From: Iris pallida
Taxonomy: Eukaryota > Streptophyta > Magnoliopsida > Asparagales > Iridaceae
DNA: 64,000 bases
Direction of reading: 5' to 3'
Assembly (NCBI GenBank): GCA_029216955.1
Contig: JANAVB010006998.1
Span: forward strand, 3,814,451-3,878,450
Position 1 is the stretch's first letter. Every line of letters starts with the position of its first letter. Both the position numbers and the translations under genes were made by a program. A model generated the notes under the pieces. That model was not told the origin of the DNA. It did not search any database and saw nothing but the letters and a program-made list of their open reading frames with translations. Shown in pieces: positions 1-13,500 of this stretch.

Positions 1-612
1 TCCAGGTTAGTGATTCGAATCTGAATGTGGAGCTGGATTGTTTGATTTTCTGGTTTTGGGATCTGTTTTGGGTTCTGGTTATCTAAGCCTAGGGTTTTCA
101 ATAGTCGAAGAATAGGAGGCTGCTTGATATAGGGTTTATGGTGGTAAAGGTGGAGAAGATGTGATTAGGTTGGAGACTAGAGGAAGAAGGTATGATGATC
201 AGTAGGAATTAGGGTTTCAAGATGCCATGGTGGTAGTGCTTGATGATGGCGTGGGCCAGCAATGGTATAAAGATGGCAAGGGCTTAGGTTAGGGTTCACG
301 ATGGAGGAAATATAGGAGGGTAATGATTGGGTGGTTGGGTTAAACCTGGGGCTGAGCTAGGGTTTGGTAAGGTTAGGTATGGAAAGAAAATATATATTGC
401 TGATGGTTTTGATACCATATTATAGGAAAGAGGGATTCAGAAAACCCAAATCTATTATTATTCCATTAGGCTCAAGGTCAAGCTATTTAAAGAAAAATGC
501 ATAGAACAAAGATAAAAGTGAACCACTACAATGGTTAGAATGACAACTATACTTAGCTAGCATAACCATATAATAGCTTGCAAGTGATATAACTAGTGAC
601 ATCATTAGGACA
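1..612 (-). mobile_element. Degenerate copia LTR and leader, antisense
   Basis: On the minus strand TGTCCTAATGATG near 612 starts an LTR-like stretch of about 195 bp that ends near 418. It is followed by a primer-binding-site-like TGGTATCAAAACC (417-405) resembling the initiator-Met PBS of Copia-1 (TGGTATCAAAGCC). The sequence below 400 reads like a copia leader, with AACCCTAA-type motifs. The canonical CA end is lost and no TSD can be tested because the element runs off the window. It lies in intron 3 of the kinase, in the same sense as the gene. Confidence 0.35.
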
Positions 613-1404
613 TTATACTTCCCTTGTAGAGGATTTATAAACCATCATTCAATTTGGCCTGACAAATAGGACCATTTGAATGTGTATAAAGATGAAACCA
701 CCAATAGGAAAGAATTCAAGCCTGAAGATGGCTTTTTATTAATAGATATATTCCTACTTTGTAAAAAAAAAATGCCAGGGAAAAAGTTCTAGTATTCAAG
801 GAAAGAATTCAATTAATAGATATATTCCTACTTTTTTTATTAATAGATATATTCCTACTTTATTAATAGATAAATTGAGCAAGGAAGAAAAAAATAAGAG
901 TCAGGAAAGTTGAACTATGTTCAGAATACAAGCTTTCCTTCCACAACCTCTAAGGAAGTCCTTCAAGTACTAAGGAAATAAAATGCCAGGGAAAAAGTTC
1001 TAGTATTCAACGAAAACATCTGTCAACAATTAGTCAAAGAATGTGCCAAAACAATTAATTGTAATAATCCTTGGATGTTATACCCTCATTGAGTCATATC
1101 CAGTATTCATGAAGATTAAACCAAGGTGACCAAATAGGGTTAAGATCAAAAGCTAACAAAACTAGTCAAATAATTTGCAGCTATATCCCTTTTAAATGTT
1201 TCCCCCATTGTGGTATATTGATAGTGAGTGCAAAGTCGTACAAAGGCAGGCGCAAAGGGATTAAAGCAGATTTGCCAAAGATATGTAAGGATGTGGACAG
1301 CTACCAATTTCATTCAACCCCGTTTTGCAACTGACTATAGGTGTTAAACAAAAGTACATCCTTGTGTCAACCAAACCAACCACATTGTAGAGAAGAAAAC
1401 ATAC
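613..1404. other. Kinase intron 3 sequence with local duplications
   Basis: No coding signal is seen. The stretch contains three near copies of ttaatagatatattcctact (from about 739, 814 and 840) and two copies of a 35-bp segment containing aatgccagggaaaaagttct (about 770 and 981). These are simple local duplications inside an AT-rich intron. Confidence 0.6.
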
Positions 1405-1594
1405 CATGCAAATGATCTTCCAAAGATCCCAAAGGCATAAATTCATAAACGAGAAGTCGCTGATCTCCATCAGCACAGTAGCCAATCAGATTAACAAGGT
1501 TGGGGTGATGCAATAGGCTAAGCATGAGAACCTCCACGAGGAATTCTCTGTTTCCTTGGAGCCCATTCCTATCAAGCTGTTTTACAGCCACAGC
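1405..1594 (-). other. Kinase exon 3 (VAVK lysine to hinge)
   Basis: The 190-nt exon lies between acceptor ttttttgcag|GC and donor CATG|gtatgt. It encodes [19 protein letters not shown] through SLEDHLH, which covers kinase subdomains II to V. It leaves one base of the next codon for an exon that is not in this window. Intron 2 is 651 bp (1595-2245). Confidence 0.92.
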
Positions 1595-4500
1595 CTGCAA
1601 AAAACAAGTAGATGCATTCATTACCAAAATGCGAAAAAAATCAAATGTAAGCTGAAGGGTATTGGAAAAAGAAGTGTGTGCATGGAAGCAGCATACATAG
1701 TAGAACACACACAAAAATAGTTATAGGCAGACTATTGAAGGAGGGCCGGAATCGATAAAGAGCTTATGTCTATTGTTTGGGTTTTATAGAGGGAAAGGGA
1801 ATGATAAAATTGTTACTGATAATAAATGGTATTTTCTAGGAATTCTTTTGAAATTGAAATCGCTCCTCTCTCAATCTCTCGGGAATGTCAACGGAAATAT
1901 AAGCAAAAAAGAACATTGAGCTCATGTGGTTCTGGGCTTGGTGGAGAGTAACTCATTTTCCGGAGCTAGAATTTAGCTCCTATGAAACTTTATGATTGGT
2001 TAAAGTTCTATGCCCAGATTGTTTCCTGAATGGATTATTCTTTTCTGGTTTCTTCCAAAGCTTTACATTGTCCTTGCAAAGCCACACAAGGAATTTGGGT
2101 GGGAAATACTGTTCTTATCCTTTCTCCTCAAAATGAAAATATATGTTTCACATCTATCTTAAAATTCTACAATAGATATCAAATATCCTCCATGAAAATG
2201 TGCACTAATCTACGAAAACCTCGCACCTTTTTACAAACAAATTACCTGTCCTGTGCTCTCAAGATGACCTTTATATACCCGACCAAATCCCCCTTCCCCT
2301 AAGAAACACTCTGGCCTGAAATTCTTCGTAGCCGCTGCAAGCTCCCGAAAGGTAAATGTCTGAGCCGATATATTCACGCCGGAGCCTATTTTGAGCCCAA
2401 TTGATTCCTTTCTAGAACTTGGATTGCTTATAGTACTAGGCTTGTCAAGCCCTGCAAATTTAAAGGAAAACATATATGTGAAACCTGCTTAAAGAAAAAT
2501 ATTAAAAACATATCATGGAGTATCAACATTTTTAAACTTTTGCTTGGGAAAATGTTTGTCCATCATTAAAAACAACAGAAAGTAAATTATATATAGCATG
2601 TAATAAATAACAACAGGACTTCTATAAGACCAGCCATGCATCGTGGATCAAAGTATTGGACAATTAAGAATAGTGTCTCAAAAATGAGAATGCTAAGATG
2701 GATTGTAATGTCCCATCCCGCTCAGTCAAACCGGAGGAATCGAAACGCAACGGCACTTGGGACTTAGCCATGCAACGACTTGCTCGAAGTCCTGCTCGGT
2801 CGAAGCAACTCCTCGCTCAGGGTGGGTGGCTTCGGTGAACTTGCTTCTGCTTAACCTTCACACTAATTAACTGGATGTTTTGAATGCACTGAATAGGCTT
2901 GAATAAAAAAGACGAATCCACATAGCTAAGGGAATTATTAAGTGCTATATTAGAGTTATTAGTTAATGGGTTTTTAGTCCCACATTGCTTAGAATAATAG
3001 GAGAGGAGCTAGCCTCTCCTATATATATATGTAGTCTCTCTTCATTAATAAAATTATCCTAATATTTCCAACTCTACTCTCTACATGGTATCAAAGCCAA
3101 AATCCTAACCCTAACCTACCTCTTCTAGCCGCCACCTCCATCCCCCCCTCCCTACTGTTGTTGCTGCTGCTATCCTTACTGCTGCTACTGCCGTCCCCTT
3201 CTATCTCCCTACTGCTGCTGCTCTCCCTAATGCAACCCCCCCCCCCCCCTCTATCTCCCCCCCTCCTGCCGACCGCCCTGTTGCCGCCCCCCTGCACACG
3301 CTGCTACTGCTGCCGCCCACCCTACCAACACCCTCCCCCATCCTCCCCCCCCCCCCCCACCAACGTCAGCCCCCTTCCCCTCTCCATGGCCCAAAACCCT
3401 AACCCTAACCCTTTCCCCCTTCCATCAGCCGCCGTCCAACCCCTCCAAACTCTAACCTAGTTTCCAAAAAAAATAAATTGTTGGGATTCTCAGAGGGTAA
3501 ACATATGATTGTTTGCTGGAACCTCTGACTCTCAATGATCAATTTGAAAATTTAACAAAGAGCAAACATATGGTTTGTTTTGCATGAATCTTTATTTTTT
3601 TTCTTGATCTTCACACCAGGATCTAACAGAGGTTAACATGGGTTATCTCTATGTCCTGGCTTGTGATCCACACTCTCTGCTTCCTATGCGCGCGTGCCGG
3701 TTCTGGCTCCATTTTTAGCGTATTGGCAGAGTTGATGTGATTATCCAGTTGGAAAGATTAAAATCGACAGTCGATTCAGGAATCCTGCAAGATGACAGAT
3801 TCTACGACGAATACCAGTGCCACTTATACTAGTGTTAGCAACACACTAGCAGGACCAACAGGTACTAGCACGACGATTTTCTCTATTCGACTTGTCGATC
3901 GACGGTTCGAAGGACTAGAGGGCTACTCGAAATGGAGAAAGAAGGTCGAGAAGACGCTTTGCGAAATGCGGTTGTCCAAACATCTGACTGACAATCCTCT
4001 AGCAGAAGATGATCCCATATTTGAGCAATGGGAGACAGATGATATTCGACTGTTTACACAGTTGATGAATTTCATGGAACCATCGGTGGAAGACATGATT
4101 CAGAATACGGACTCCGTGAAGGAATTCTGGGAGGTACTGGCAGCGACGTTTATGGAAAACGCGATTTGTCTCGTATCTATGACTCGGTCGTTGATGTATA
4201 CCGAGCAAATCAGGAAGATAAATCTCATAAGGACCATTTTCGGACCTTTAAGGCTATGTCTGATGAGATCGACCGCGTATTACCACTTACGTCGGATATT
4301 AATGAAGCAAGGGTTCAACGTGAGCAGCTTCATGTTATGGCTTATCTTGCCTCTCTCCGTCCTAATGTGGACTCTGCTCGGTCTCAGATTATTTCTGGAT
4401 TTGAAGTTCCATTCCTGTTGGAAGCGCACTATCGTGTCCTTCGGACAGCAAAAGTAGTTAAGACCATGTTGGGTGATACTCCTGCTGACCGCTCTGCTCT

Positions 4501-7500
4501 TGGTGCAGCTCGTACAGGATCATCCACCAAACTTCTTGTGCGTACACACCACAATAGAATGGTGTGGCTGAGCGCAAGAATCGTCATCTCTTGGAAACAA
4601 CATGTGCTCTTATGTTTCAAGCACGTACTCCCAAAAGGTTTTGGTCGGATGCGGTTCTTACTGCTTGTTATCTTATTAACCGCATGCCATCGTCAGTTTT
4701 CAATGGTAGCACTCCCTTCTCTTGGCTCTTTCCCGGACGAGAGCCATTTCCTCTCCCTCTCAGAATTTTTTGCTGCTTATGCTATGTTCGGGATATCCGA
4801 CCAACTCTTTCTAAATTAGATCCCAAGGCAATACAATGTATTTTTTTTGGGTATCCTAAAGATCAGAAAGGGTATCGGTGTTATTCCCCTGTCTTGAAGA
4901 GATATTTTTTTCACTTGGAATGTTACCTTTGTAGAAACCGAATTTCCACCACTACCACAATCAACGGGTCCGGCTCCCCTAGCCTATCAAGAAGAGAATT
5001 TTTTGTTATTTCTTGATCAAACACAATAGCCTCCCATACGGGTGCCCTCACTTACCGAGCCAGTTTTCTAGGCCGATGGTCCGCATACACCGATTTAGTC
5101 AGTGCCGACATCGCCCACAGAATCCTCCTCCTCCGGTTCCGCCAGCAGCTCCGGCTCCAATGAGTTGACTCCAACTGTTCCACCAGCAGCTCTACCGGTT
5201 CCGCCTCCAGAACGTCATCGTCGTGCCTGTCGTGATTATCCCTTATGTTGACAGCTACAAAGGACATACTAGTCACACTCGGTCTCTGGTGGCTACTATT
5301 GATGGGATTCAGATTTCCAAGATCGATGAGGAGGGTCTCAGACATCCTGGTTGGCGTGCTGCTATGAACGAGGAGATGAAAGCTCTCAGGGACAACCACA
5401 CTTGGGACTTGGTCGATTTACCCACTGGTAAACAGGCAGTAGGTTGCAAATGGGTATTCACGATCAAGGTGAAACAAGATGGCTCTCTTGATCGCCTAAA
5501 GGCTCGTCTGGTGGCCAAAGGATACTCTCAAACCTATGGTGAGGATTACTTCGAGACCTTCTCTTATGTTGCTAAAATGACGTCTGTTCGTGTCCTCATG
5601 GCCTTGGTCGTTCGCTATGGCTGGCCGTTGCTTCAACTGGATATCAAGAATGCTTTCATCCACGGGGATCTTGATGAAGAGGTATATGTGATGCAACCTC
5701 CCGGGTTCGTTGCAAGGGAGGGTAAACTGTGTCATCTGAAGAAGGCCCTCTATGGTCTGAAACAATCATCCCGTGCGTGGTTTGGTCGATTTACACATGT
5801 GGTTACTCAGTTTGGTATCAATCAAAAAATGATCATTCTGTATTCTACCGACAAACATCAGCTGGAAGGATATTACTTGGTGTCTATGTTGATGACATTG
5901 TAATCACAGGAGACGACAGTCAGGGTATTGAAGGCCTCAAGAAGTTTCTGGAAGAACAATTTCAAACCAAGGATATGGGATCATTAAACTATTTTTTGGG
6001 CATTGAGGTCATACGGAGTAAGCGGGATATTGTAATATCCCAGAGAAAGTATGTGTTGGTCATACTAAATGATGCAGGCATGATGCAAGCCAAGGGAGCA
6101 ACCTCACATATGAATCCAGAGGTAAAGGTACTTCCAGACGAAGGGGTTCTGGTGACCAACCCAGATCAGTATCATCGAGTAGTTGAAAAACTCAACTACT
6201 TGGCGGTCATGACTCGTCCGAACATTTCTTTCACAGTAAGTGTTACAAGTAGATTTATGCCTTCTCCAAGAGTTCTACACTGGCAAGCAGTTTTCAGAAT
6301 CCTGTGTTATATAGTCAAGAATCCAAAAAATAAATTCAGATAGAGAATAATGGACACACTCGTATTGAGTGTTTTACTGATGCTGACTGGGGAGCAAGTC
6401 TGACAGATAGACGATCTACATCTTGCTACTCAGTATTTATTGGCGGAAATCTAGTGTCATGGAAGAGCAAGAAATAAAATGTGATAGCACGCTTAAGCTC
6501 AGAAGCAGAATATCGAGCTATTGCTCATGGCATGTCAGAGGTATTATATATGAAGCATCTCTTACAAGAACTGGGAGAAGACACAGGATCTTAAGCGGCA
6601 GATCTATGGTGTGATAACCAATCTGCTATTCATATTGCCACAAACCCAGTATTTCATGAACGGACGAAGCATATTGAAATTGATATCCACTTTGTTCGTG
6701 ATGAGTATACAAAGGGAGTGATAAAATTTTAACATGTGAGGACCGACGACCAGATAGCTGATATCTTCACAAAGTCTCTTTTGGGTCCTCGGGTTCAATT
6801 TCTATATAACAAGCTGGGGATGATTGACATCTATTCTCCAGCTTGAGGGAGGATGTTAAGTGTTATATTAGAGTTATTAGTTAATGGACTTTAGTCCCAC
6901 ATTGCTTAGAATAATAGGAGAGGAGCTAGCCTCTCCTATATATATGTAGTCTCTCTTCATTAATAAAATTAACCTATTACTTCCAACTCTACTCTCTACA
7001 GGAATAATCCCATTGAGTCAAGTATGTGTGTAGAACATGAAAAAAAGTGTCATAATGTTACTTAGATGTTCTCCACGATAGTTTTCAAAGTTGGCACTGG
7101 GTCCTTCGATCGCACGATTGAGTTAGGCAAACTTATGCCACGGGCTATCGATGTCATAGCAGGCATGTCCTACGAGCTCACTGCTTGTCATAGCAAAAAC
7201 GTCCCACAGTCTCACAGTTAGTCCTATAGAAGGTGCCACCGGTTAAGGCGCTCAAAGAACGCGATTATTCAAGTTGAGCACGTGCACAGTCCCACAGTTC
7301 TACGGCTGGATATAGTCACATGATTCCACGGTGCAAGGCTTGGCATAGACTTTGCTCGTCCCACGGGTTAAGTTGTATCACATGGTTTATGGCACAGTCG
7401 TGACACTGATACGGAACACGGTTGGTTCAAGTTGAATATGCAGGATGCTCACAAGCAGTCATTCCTGAGTGAGTCAAAGGTAGGAAAACATGAATGGAAA

Positions 7501-10500
7501 GTTCTCAGAATTGTAGCACGCCAAGGTCCCTGAAATAATGGGCATACGTTGAGGCAATCCCTGAAACAATGGGTGCTACGGAAAGGAAAGAAAAGTATGG
7601 AAACACATCGATTGAGTAATGACTATATAGGACGATAATTGAGTTGAGTCTTGCATGGTCATTGGACAACTTGTGGACAAGAAACGGCTCCTCGAACAGT
7701 ACCCGAAGACGATACTGACTTCGAACCTAGGCGAAGCAAACGAAATATCCGTGTTGGCATACAACAGTCAAATGGGTTATTCGGGAACATTCAGTGGGGC
7801 TCGCTACCTGCACTGAAAGGGTCGACGTCTAAGCTCGGCTATTGTCCAAAATAGCTTGTGGTTCTAGTGACCTTTTCATATAGATGAGTTGGCATATTAG
7901 CAACGATCCACATGCATGCCTTAGATTGAGTCAAAAAGTATATACACGGTACAAATAAGTCAGGAAATGTGCACACGGAATGCGACCCAACATTTGAGCC
8001 TAAGATTTGGCTATAACAGAAACATGTACTTCAGCACGAAACGTAATGTCGTGAATTGAGTCGTTGACACTAAGTTCACGAGTTTATGACTAAGCCATCA
8101 GTAACAAAATGGTTAAGAGGACACTAAGTTCACAAGTCTACGTTTAATCATTTCCGGAGATGAAATGAGAGTTAATGTGTAAGCCATTTCCGGAGACGAA
8201 ATAGGAGTATGATTATGCCATTTCCGGAGACGAAATGGGGTAAAGGCCGTAGGGCAAGCATTGAGTAAAGACACTATGTTGCGACACGGCCTCGATGAAG
8301 ATACACGAATGGACATTACGGCATGACCACAATGTTGGCACAATGAGTTTAGTAGTATGATTACAAGATTTTGGAGTACGACTACGATATAGCAACACGA
8401 AGTTTGGGCAAGTTACTAAGTAGTGAGGCACTGCCTCAATTATGTTACACGAAGGAATTATGGCATGACTATGTCGTTAATACACTAAATAAGCCAGGTG
8501 TCTATGTCCTAAAACTGATACTAAGGCAAGATTAAAAAAATCAAAAGGATGTGTTATACAAAATAAAATAACATGTTGGTTTTGTATGGGTGAGCGAGAA
8601 GCTCACACCACCAGTATGGTTGTGTACTGACCACCCAACAGTTCTCATGCGCAGGTTACAAGTACTTACTCGTCGAGACGGAGCTCGCTTGGACGCGCTG
8701 AGGCACGGAGTTCCTTGGCGTTTCGAGGCGTGCGGCCGCATTGAAGACATCACCTATACGGGACATAATGTATGGACATCGCCTTCTGAAGCATCCGCAG
8801 TGGCAAGCCTTGAAACTTTGTATTGAGAGATGTGAGAGAGCTGAGTGATTGTGTTCAAAGAGAATGTGAGCTTGAGAGATTGTAATCTTAGCCATGTGCC
8901 CCTTTGTAATTCCGCTGATTATGAATAAAAGTTCTGATTTTGTTTGTAACACTTATGTTCGAATACTTGTGTTCCCTTTACGTTATTCAACTTTCTGCTT
9001 GGGACTTCTGTGCGACGACCCCATCACAAGCTGTTGTAATCGGCCGTTATGGAATCCGTCTTGCGTGAGCGCAACCTAGGCTCACGCGGCATCACGCCTT
9101 AGCGAGGACGATCGCTCCTCCGGGAGCGGGACGTGACATAATGATATCAGAGTACGACTTTACGTTCTTGGACTTTCGATTGAATTCTTTAACTTTGATG
9201 TTGTTGTTTCAGCAAACTCTAATATTGTTTCCGCGATCAAAGTGTTGACGCTCTCTCTTAATATTCCACGAGATGTTCCATACAATAAGTCTATATATTT
9301 TGTAAAGTCTCACAAGGAAAAATTCGATTGAATAAGATGGTTTCACGTAAGGCACGGTTGTCTAAGTCAGGCTGAACATATACAACAAGATGTGTAGACG
9401 TCGACAAAGTTGTGTGTGATATTCAAATTGTGCCGGATAAGAATGAGTTTAACTTGATTCATAGAAAGCTCGATGACTATTGATAGGGGTGCCATCGGAC
9501 GATGTTATCGTCAATGCGATATAGGTGAACGTGCTTGGTATTTGAGGAATGGTTCGAACGAAAATTTGAAGTAATCGGTTGTAATTCGAAATTTGTTTCG
9601 AGGATTTATCGAGTAACTCCATCCCTGAGTGGTGTATGGGATAGCCTTGGGAATGTCGATCAATTGAGGATGCGGGGTACCAATGAGTCTATCAATAAGC
9701 AACACGACTATGCAAAGCCTTAGAAAGAGTATTCAAAGTAATCGTGACTTTAGATAGCTAGTATGAGCTGATTCGAACAAATGAGAAGATGATGCGCATT
9801 AGGCAGGATTGCGCTGCGTATGAATGATTGAGTAGATAGATGGAATCAAGGAAAAGTTAAGGTGTAACGAACGAACGACTTAGTCGAGGAATCGATATGA
9901 ATCGCATACGAAAAGTTAGCACGATTGGAAGTTAGCGTGCATGAAAATGATTCGAATATATGAGGATGATTCTAAAGATTTGGAAAATGTGTTGCTTGAC
10001 GACTTAAGATAGACAGATGAATATATGTGATTTTGGGTTTGGACGAATCGATCATGTAACTAGTTCGAGGGATAATAATCAAATTTGATCTTCAATGTCG
10101 AGGAGATTGTGGTAAATCCAGTTCGGATGATAGCATCAGTTGCACGACTCGGAGTTCGTTGCAAAGGAAGATCGTCAGGTTATATATCATCGATGGTATT
10201 GAGGCGTATCAAAGATCGATATGCAATAACTCGAGGGTACTCTGATTCGAGTAATGATGATCGTATAAAATGTTATTGTTCAAATGGATGTTATACTTGG
10301 AATTTTGACAATAATGAATGTTGGATTACTTGATTAGATTAAATTGAAGCATACGTGAATAAATGATAGTCGGACTATGCGAAACAAAAACGTTGATAGA
10401 TTCGATGATAAATGAAATGAGGAAATATTTGAGAATGGATTAATATCTTATTTAGATGAAGACAAAAGTATCTTGATTGTTTCGATGATAACCACAATGT

Positions 10501-13500
10501 TGACGTTCTTGTCTTGTGCGAGCGCGACTCCCGCCACGCACATTCGTCACACTGGATTAGGGTGACCATTCTGCGGGAGCGCTGGCTTGGTGATTCATAT
10601 CAAACAGGGACGATCGAACTCATGGGAGATCAGGGCGTGGCAATTAGATTATGTTGATTTGTGGTTTGATGCAAAAGTGAATTCGAAGATTGTCTAGACT
10701 TGTGATTGACGATAAAGTAAGTTTGAGGATTGAATAGATCCAATGTGCGTATCGAGAATGAATTAGTCTAGACTTAAAGCAAGAGTTACGTCCCGATGAG
10801 GACGATTATCCTGCAGGAGCGTTGGCATGATGATTTCATGTCCAGCGTGGATAATCGGACTTGCGAGAGATTTGGGACGTGACATATTGTTATGCTAGAC
10901 TACCTTGTGATTAAATACATGAATTTTGTTAAATGACTTAGGAAATATGGTATGAGAATTATGGTTTAGTGACAAATTGAGTCGTTGTGTACTTGACTTG
11001 TTTAGGATGGATAGGTGAACTATATCGAATATGTTTGAAGAGATGGACTATGCGAATTGCTAGGTTGGACGTGCGATATTGATATGCCGAGGAATTGGTT
11101 GAGTTGAACTTACCGTACGATGACTTTGTTGAATGACTCGGACTCCTGGATTGAACACTGCGAATATGAATAGAAAAAACTATGCTCGAAGTTTAGAAAT
11201 CGGAGTGATGCGAGCTTGGGTAGAAAACCATGTACTATCAACTTTGGTTTGACCTTAGGATTGGGGTCAGTATTGATATTATTATTTGGGAACGGTTATT
11301 CCAATACTGACGCTTGACTTTAGCCTGAAAGAGAGCCTAGCGGTTAGGCAGACGTCCCTGTGCGGAGAGATAGAAATTGTGTAATCGGCCCTAGTGAGAG
11401 TTGTCGAAGTATTTTTGAAAAATCTTGAGGAACGATGGGATTGGATATTGGTATTGGTGGATAGAATGATTCAATTATGTGAAAACACCACTCACGAGTC
11501 TTGGCTGAAATGCATATATTTGAGGGACGCCTTGAAATATGTGCACGATACGACTCGAGTGGTAATGACGGATTCTCTATCACGAGACTTGGTTGAAATG
11601 CATGTATTTCGGGGACACCTTAAATATGTGCACGATCCAACTAAGTGATACGTTGAATTCAAGTGAGACTAAAGAAATGGAAAGGTATCGAGGATTTTGA
11701 AATTGTGTTTCAAAAAAAATATTGATGGTAGTCCGATCGTTGGATTCAAAATAAACTTTAATGTTGATTGATCGGGTAGTTTGTCCTAAAACTAAATTGT
11801 CCGTGTGCACGACGATTATAAGTTACCCCAAGTGTGGGATATAATTGTTCGATATGAAAAACAACTAAGGCGTGAGCATGGCTCGGATTGAAGAAACGCA
11901 TAGGAGGAGTGTGCGCGAGAATCATTAAATGTTGAATTAAGTGATAAGTCGGTGAGTATGTACTCAGTAAGTTTCGAGGACAAAATTTTTTCTGAGTGAT
12001 GTATAATGTAATGCCCCGTCCCGCTCAGTCAAACCGGAGGAATCGAAACGCAACGGCGTTTGGACTTAGCCATGCAACGGCTTGCTCGAAGTCCTGCTCG
12101 GTCGAGGCAACTCCTCGCTCAGGTGGGTGGCTTCGGTGAACTTGCTTCTACTTGGCCTTCACACTAATTAACTGGATGTTTTGAATGCACTGAATAGGCT
12201 TGAATAAAAGAGACGAATCCACATAGCTAAGTGAATAATCTCATTGAGTCAAGTATGTGTGTAGAACATGGAAAAAGTGTCATAATGTTGCTTAGATGTT
12301 CTTCATGATGGTTTTCAAAGTTGGCATTGGATCCTTCGACCGCACGATTGAGTTAGGCAAACTTATGCCACGGGCTATCGATGTCATAGCGGACATGTCC
12401 CACGACCTCACTGCTTTTCATAGCAAAAACATCCCACGGTCTCACAGTTAGTCCTATAGAAGGTGCCACCGGTTAAGGCACTCAAAGAATGTGATTGTTC
12501 AAGTTAAGCACGTGCACGGTCCCACAGTTCTACGACTGGATACAGCCACATGTTTCCACGGTGCAAGGCTTGACATAGACTTTGCTCGTCCCACGGGTTA
12601 AGTTGTATCACATGGTTTATGGCACAGTCGTGACACTGATACGGAACACGATTAGTTCAAGTTGAATATGCAGGAGGCTCACAAGTAGTCATTCCTGAGT
12701 GAGTCAAATGTTTGGAAACATGAATGGAAAGTTCTCAGAATTGTAGTACGCCAAGGTTCCCTGAAACAACGGGCATACGTCGAGACAATCCCTGAAACAA
12801 TGAGTGCTATAGAAAGGAAAGATAAGTATGGAAACACGTCGATTGAGTAATGACTATGTAGGACGATAATTGAGTTGAGTCTTGCATGATCATTGGACAA
12901 CTTGTAGACAAGAAACGTCTTCTCGAACTACCCGGATACGGTACTGACTTCGAACCTAGGCGGCGAAATATCGTGTTGGCATACAACACTCAGATGGATT
13001 ATTTGGGAACTTTTAGTGGGGCTCGCTACCTGCATTGAAAGGGTCGTCGTCTAAGCCCGGCTATTATCCAAGATAGCTTGTGGTGCTAGTGACCTTTTCA
13101 TATAGATTAGTCGGCATATTAGCGGCGATCCACGTGCATGTCCTAGATTGAGTCAAAAAGTATATGCACGGTACAAATAAGTCAGAAAATGTGAACACGG
13201 AATGCAACCCAAAATTTGAGCCTAAGATTTGGCTATAACAGAAGCATGTACTTCGGCACGAGATGTAATGTCGTGAATTGAGTTGTTGACACTAAGTTTA
13301 CGAGTTTATGACTAAGCCATTTCCGGAGAAGAAATAGGTAAAAGGACACTAAGTTCACAAGTCTACGTTTAATCATTTCCGGAGACGAAATGAGAGTTAA
13401 TGTGTAAGCCATTTCCGGAGACGAAATGGGAGTGTGATTATGCCATTTCCGGAGACGAAATAGAGGTAAAGGCCGTAGGGCAAGCATCGAGTAAAGACAC

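Larger units (their letters stand above)
2936..7000 (+). mobile_element. Copia-1: short-LTR Ty1/copia element, internally deleted
   Basis: LTRs of about 150 bp (2936-3085 and 6854-7000) are flanked by TSD GGAAT (2931-2935, 7001-7005). The primer site TGGTATCAAAGCC (3086-3098) follows directly, and a polypurine tract GAGGGAGGA precedes the 3' LTR. Gag, integrase C-terminal region, RT and RNase H are recognisable in copia order. The zinc knuckle, protease and integrase core are deleted, and frames are broken. The total of 4,065 bp is below the usual 5 kb or so. Short LTRs and the gag type suggest the Ale/Retrofit side of copia, which is only a family-level guess. It is inserted in the LARD-1 5' LTR. 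Confidence 0.9.
2704..9138 (+). repeat. LARD-1 5' LTR, split by Copia-1
   Basis: LTR sequence occupies 2704-2930 (plus the TSD copy to 2935) and 7001-9138; removing 2936-7005 restores an LTR colinear with 12007-14368. A poly(A) signal gaataaaag lies at about 8924. Three copies of catttccggagacgaaat-type units lie at 8149-8238. Confidence 0.88.
9139..12006 (+). other. LARD-1 internal domain, non-coding
   Basis: This is 2.87 kb with no frame above about 85 codons and no gag, protease, RT or integrase motif. It contains divergent repeats of about 90 bp at 10551-10641 and 10797-10886 (both with a gcaggagcg/gcgggagcg core and a later ggg-cgtg-ca end), which also resemble the LTR end. A shorter tandem duplication lies at 11493-11648. 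The stretch just before 12007 carries the shared 3'-terminal motif. Confidence 0.75.

Noticed and set aside
3394..3412. Interstitial telomere array
   Set aside because: Only two to three units, always in retroelement leaders or LTRs; not an array.
8541..9079. Small genes near the LARD-1 5' LTR end
   Set aside because: Overlapping frames on both strands within repeat sequence; differences between LTRs do not respect codons.
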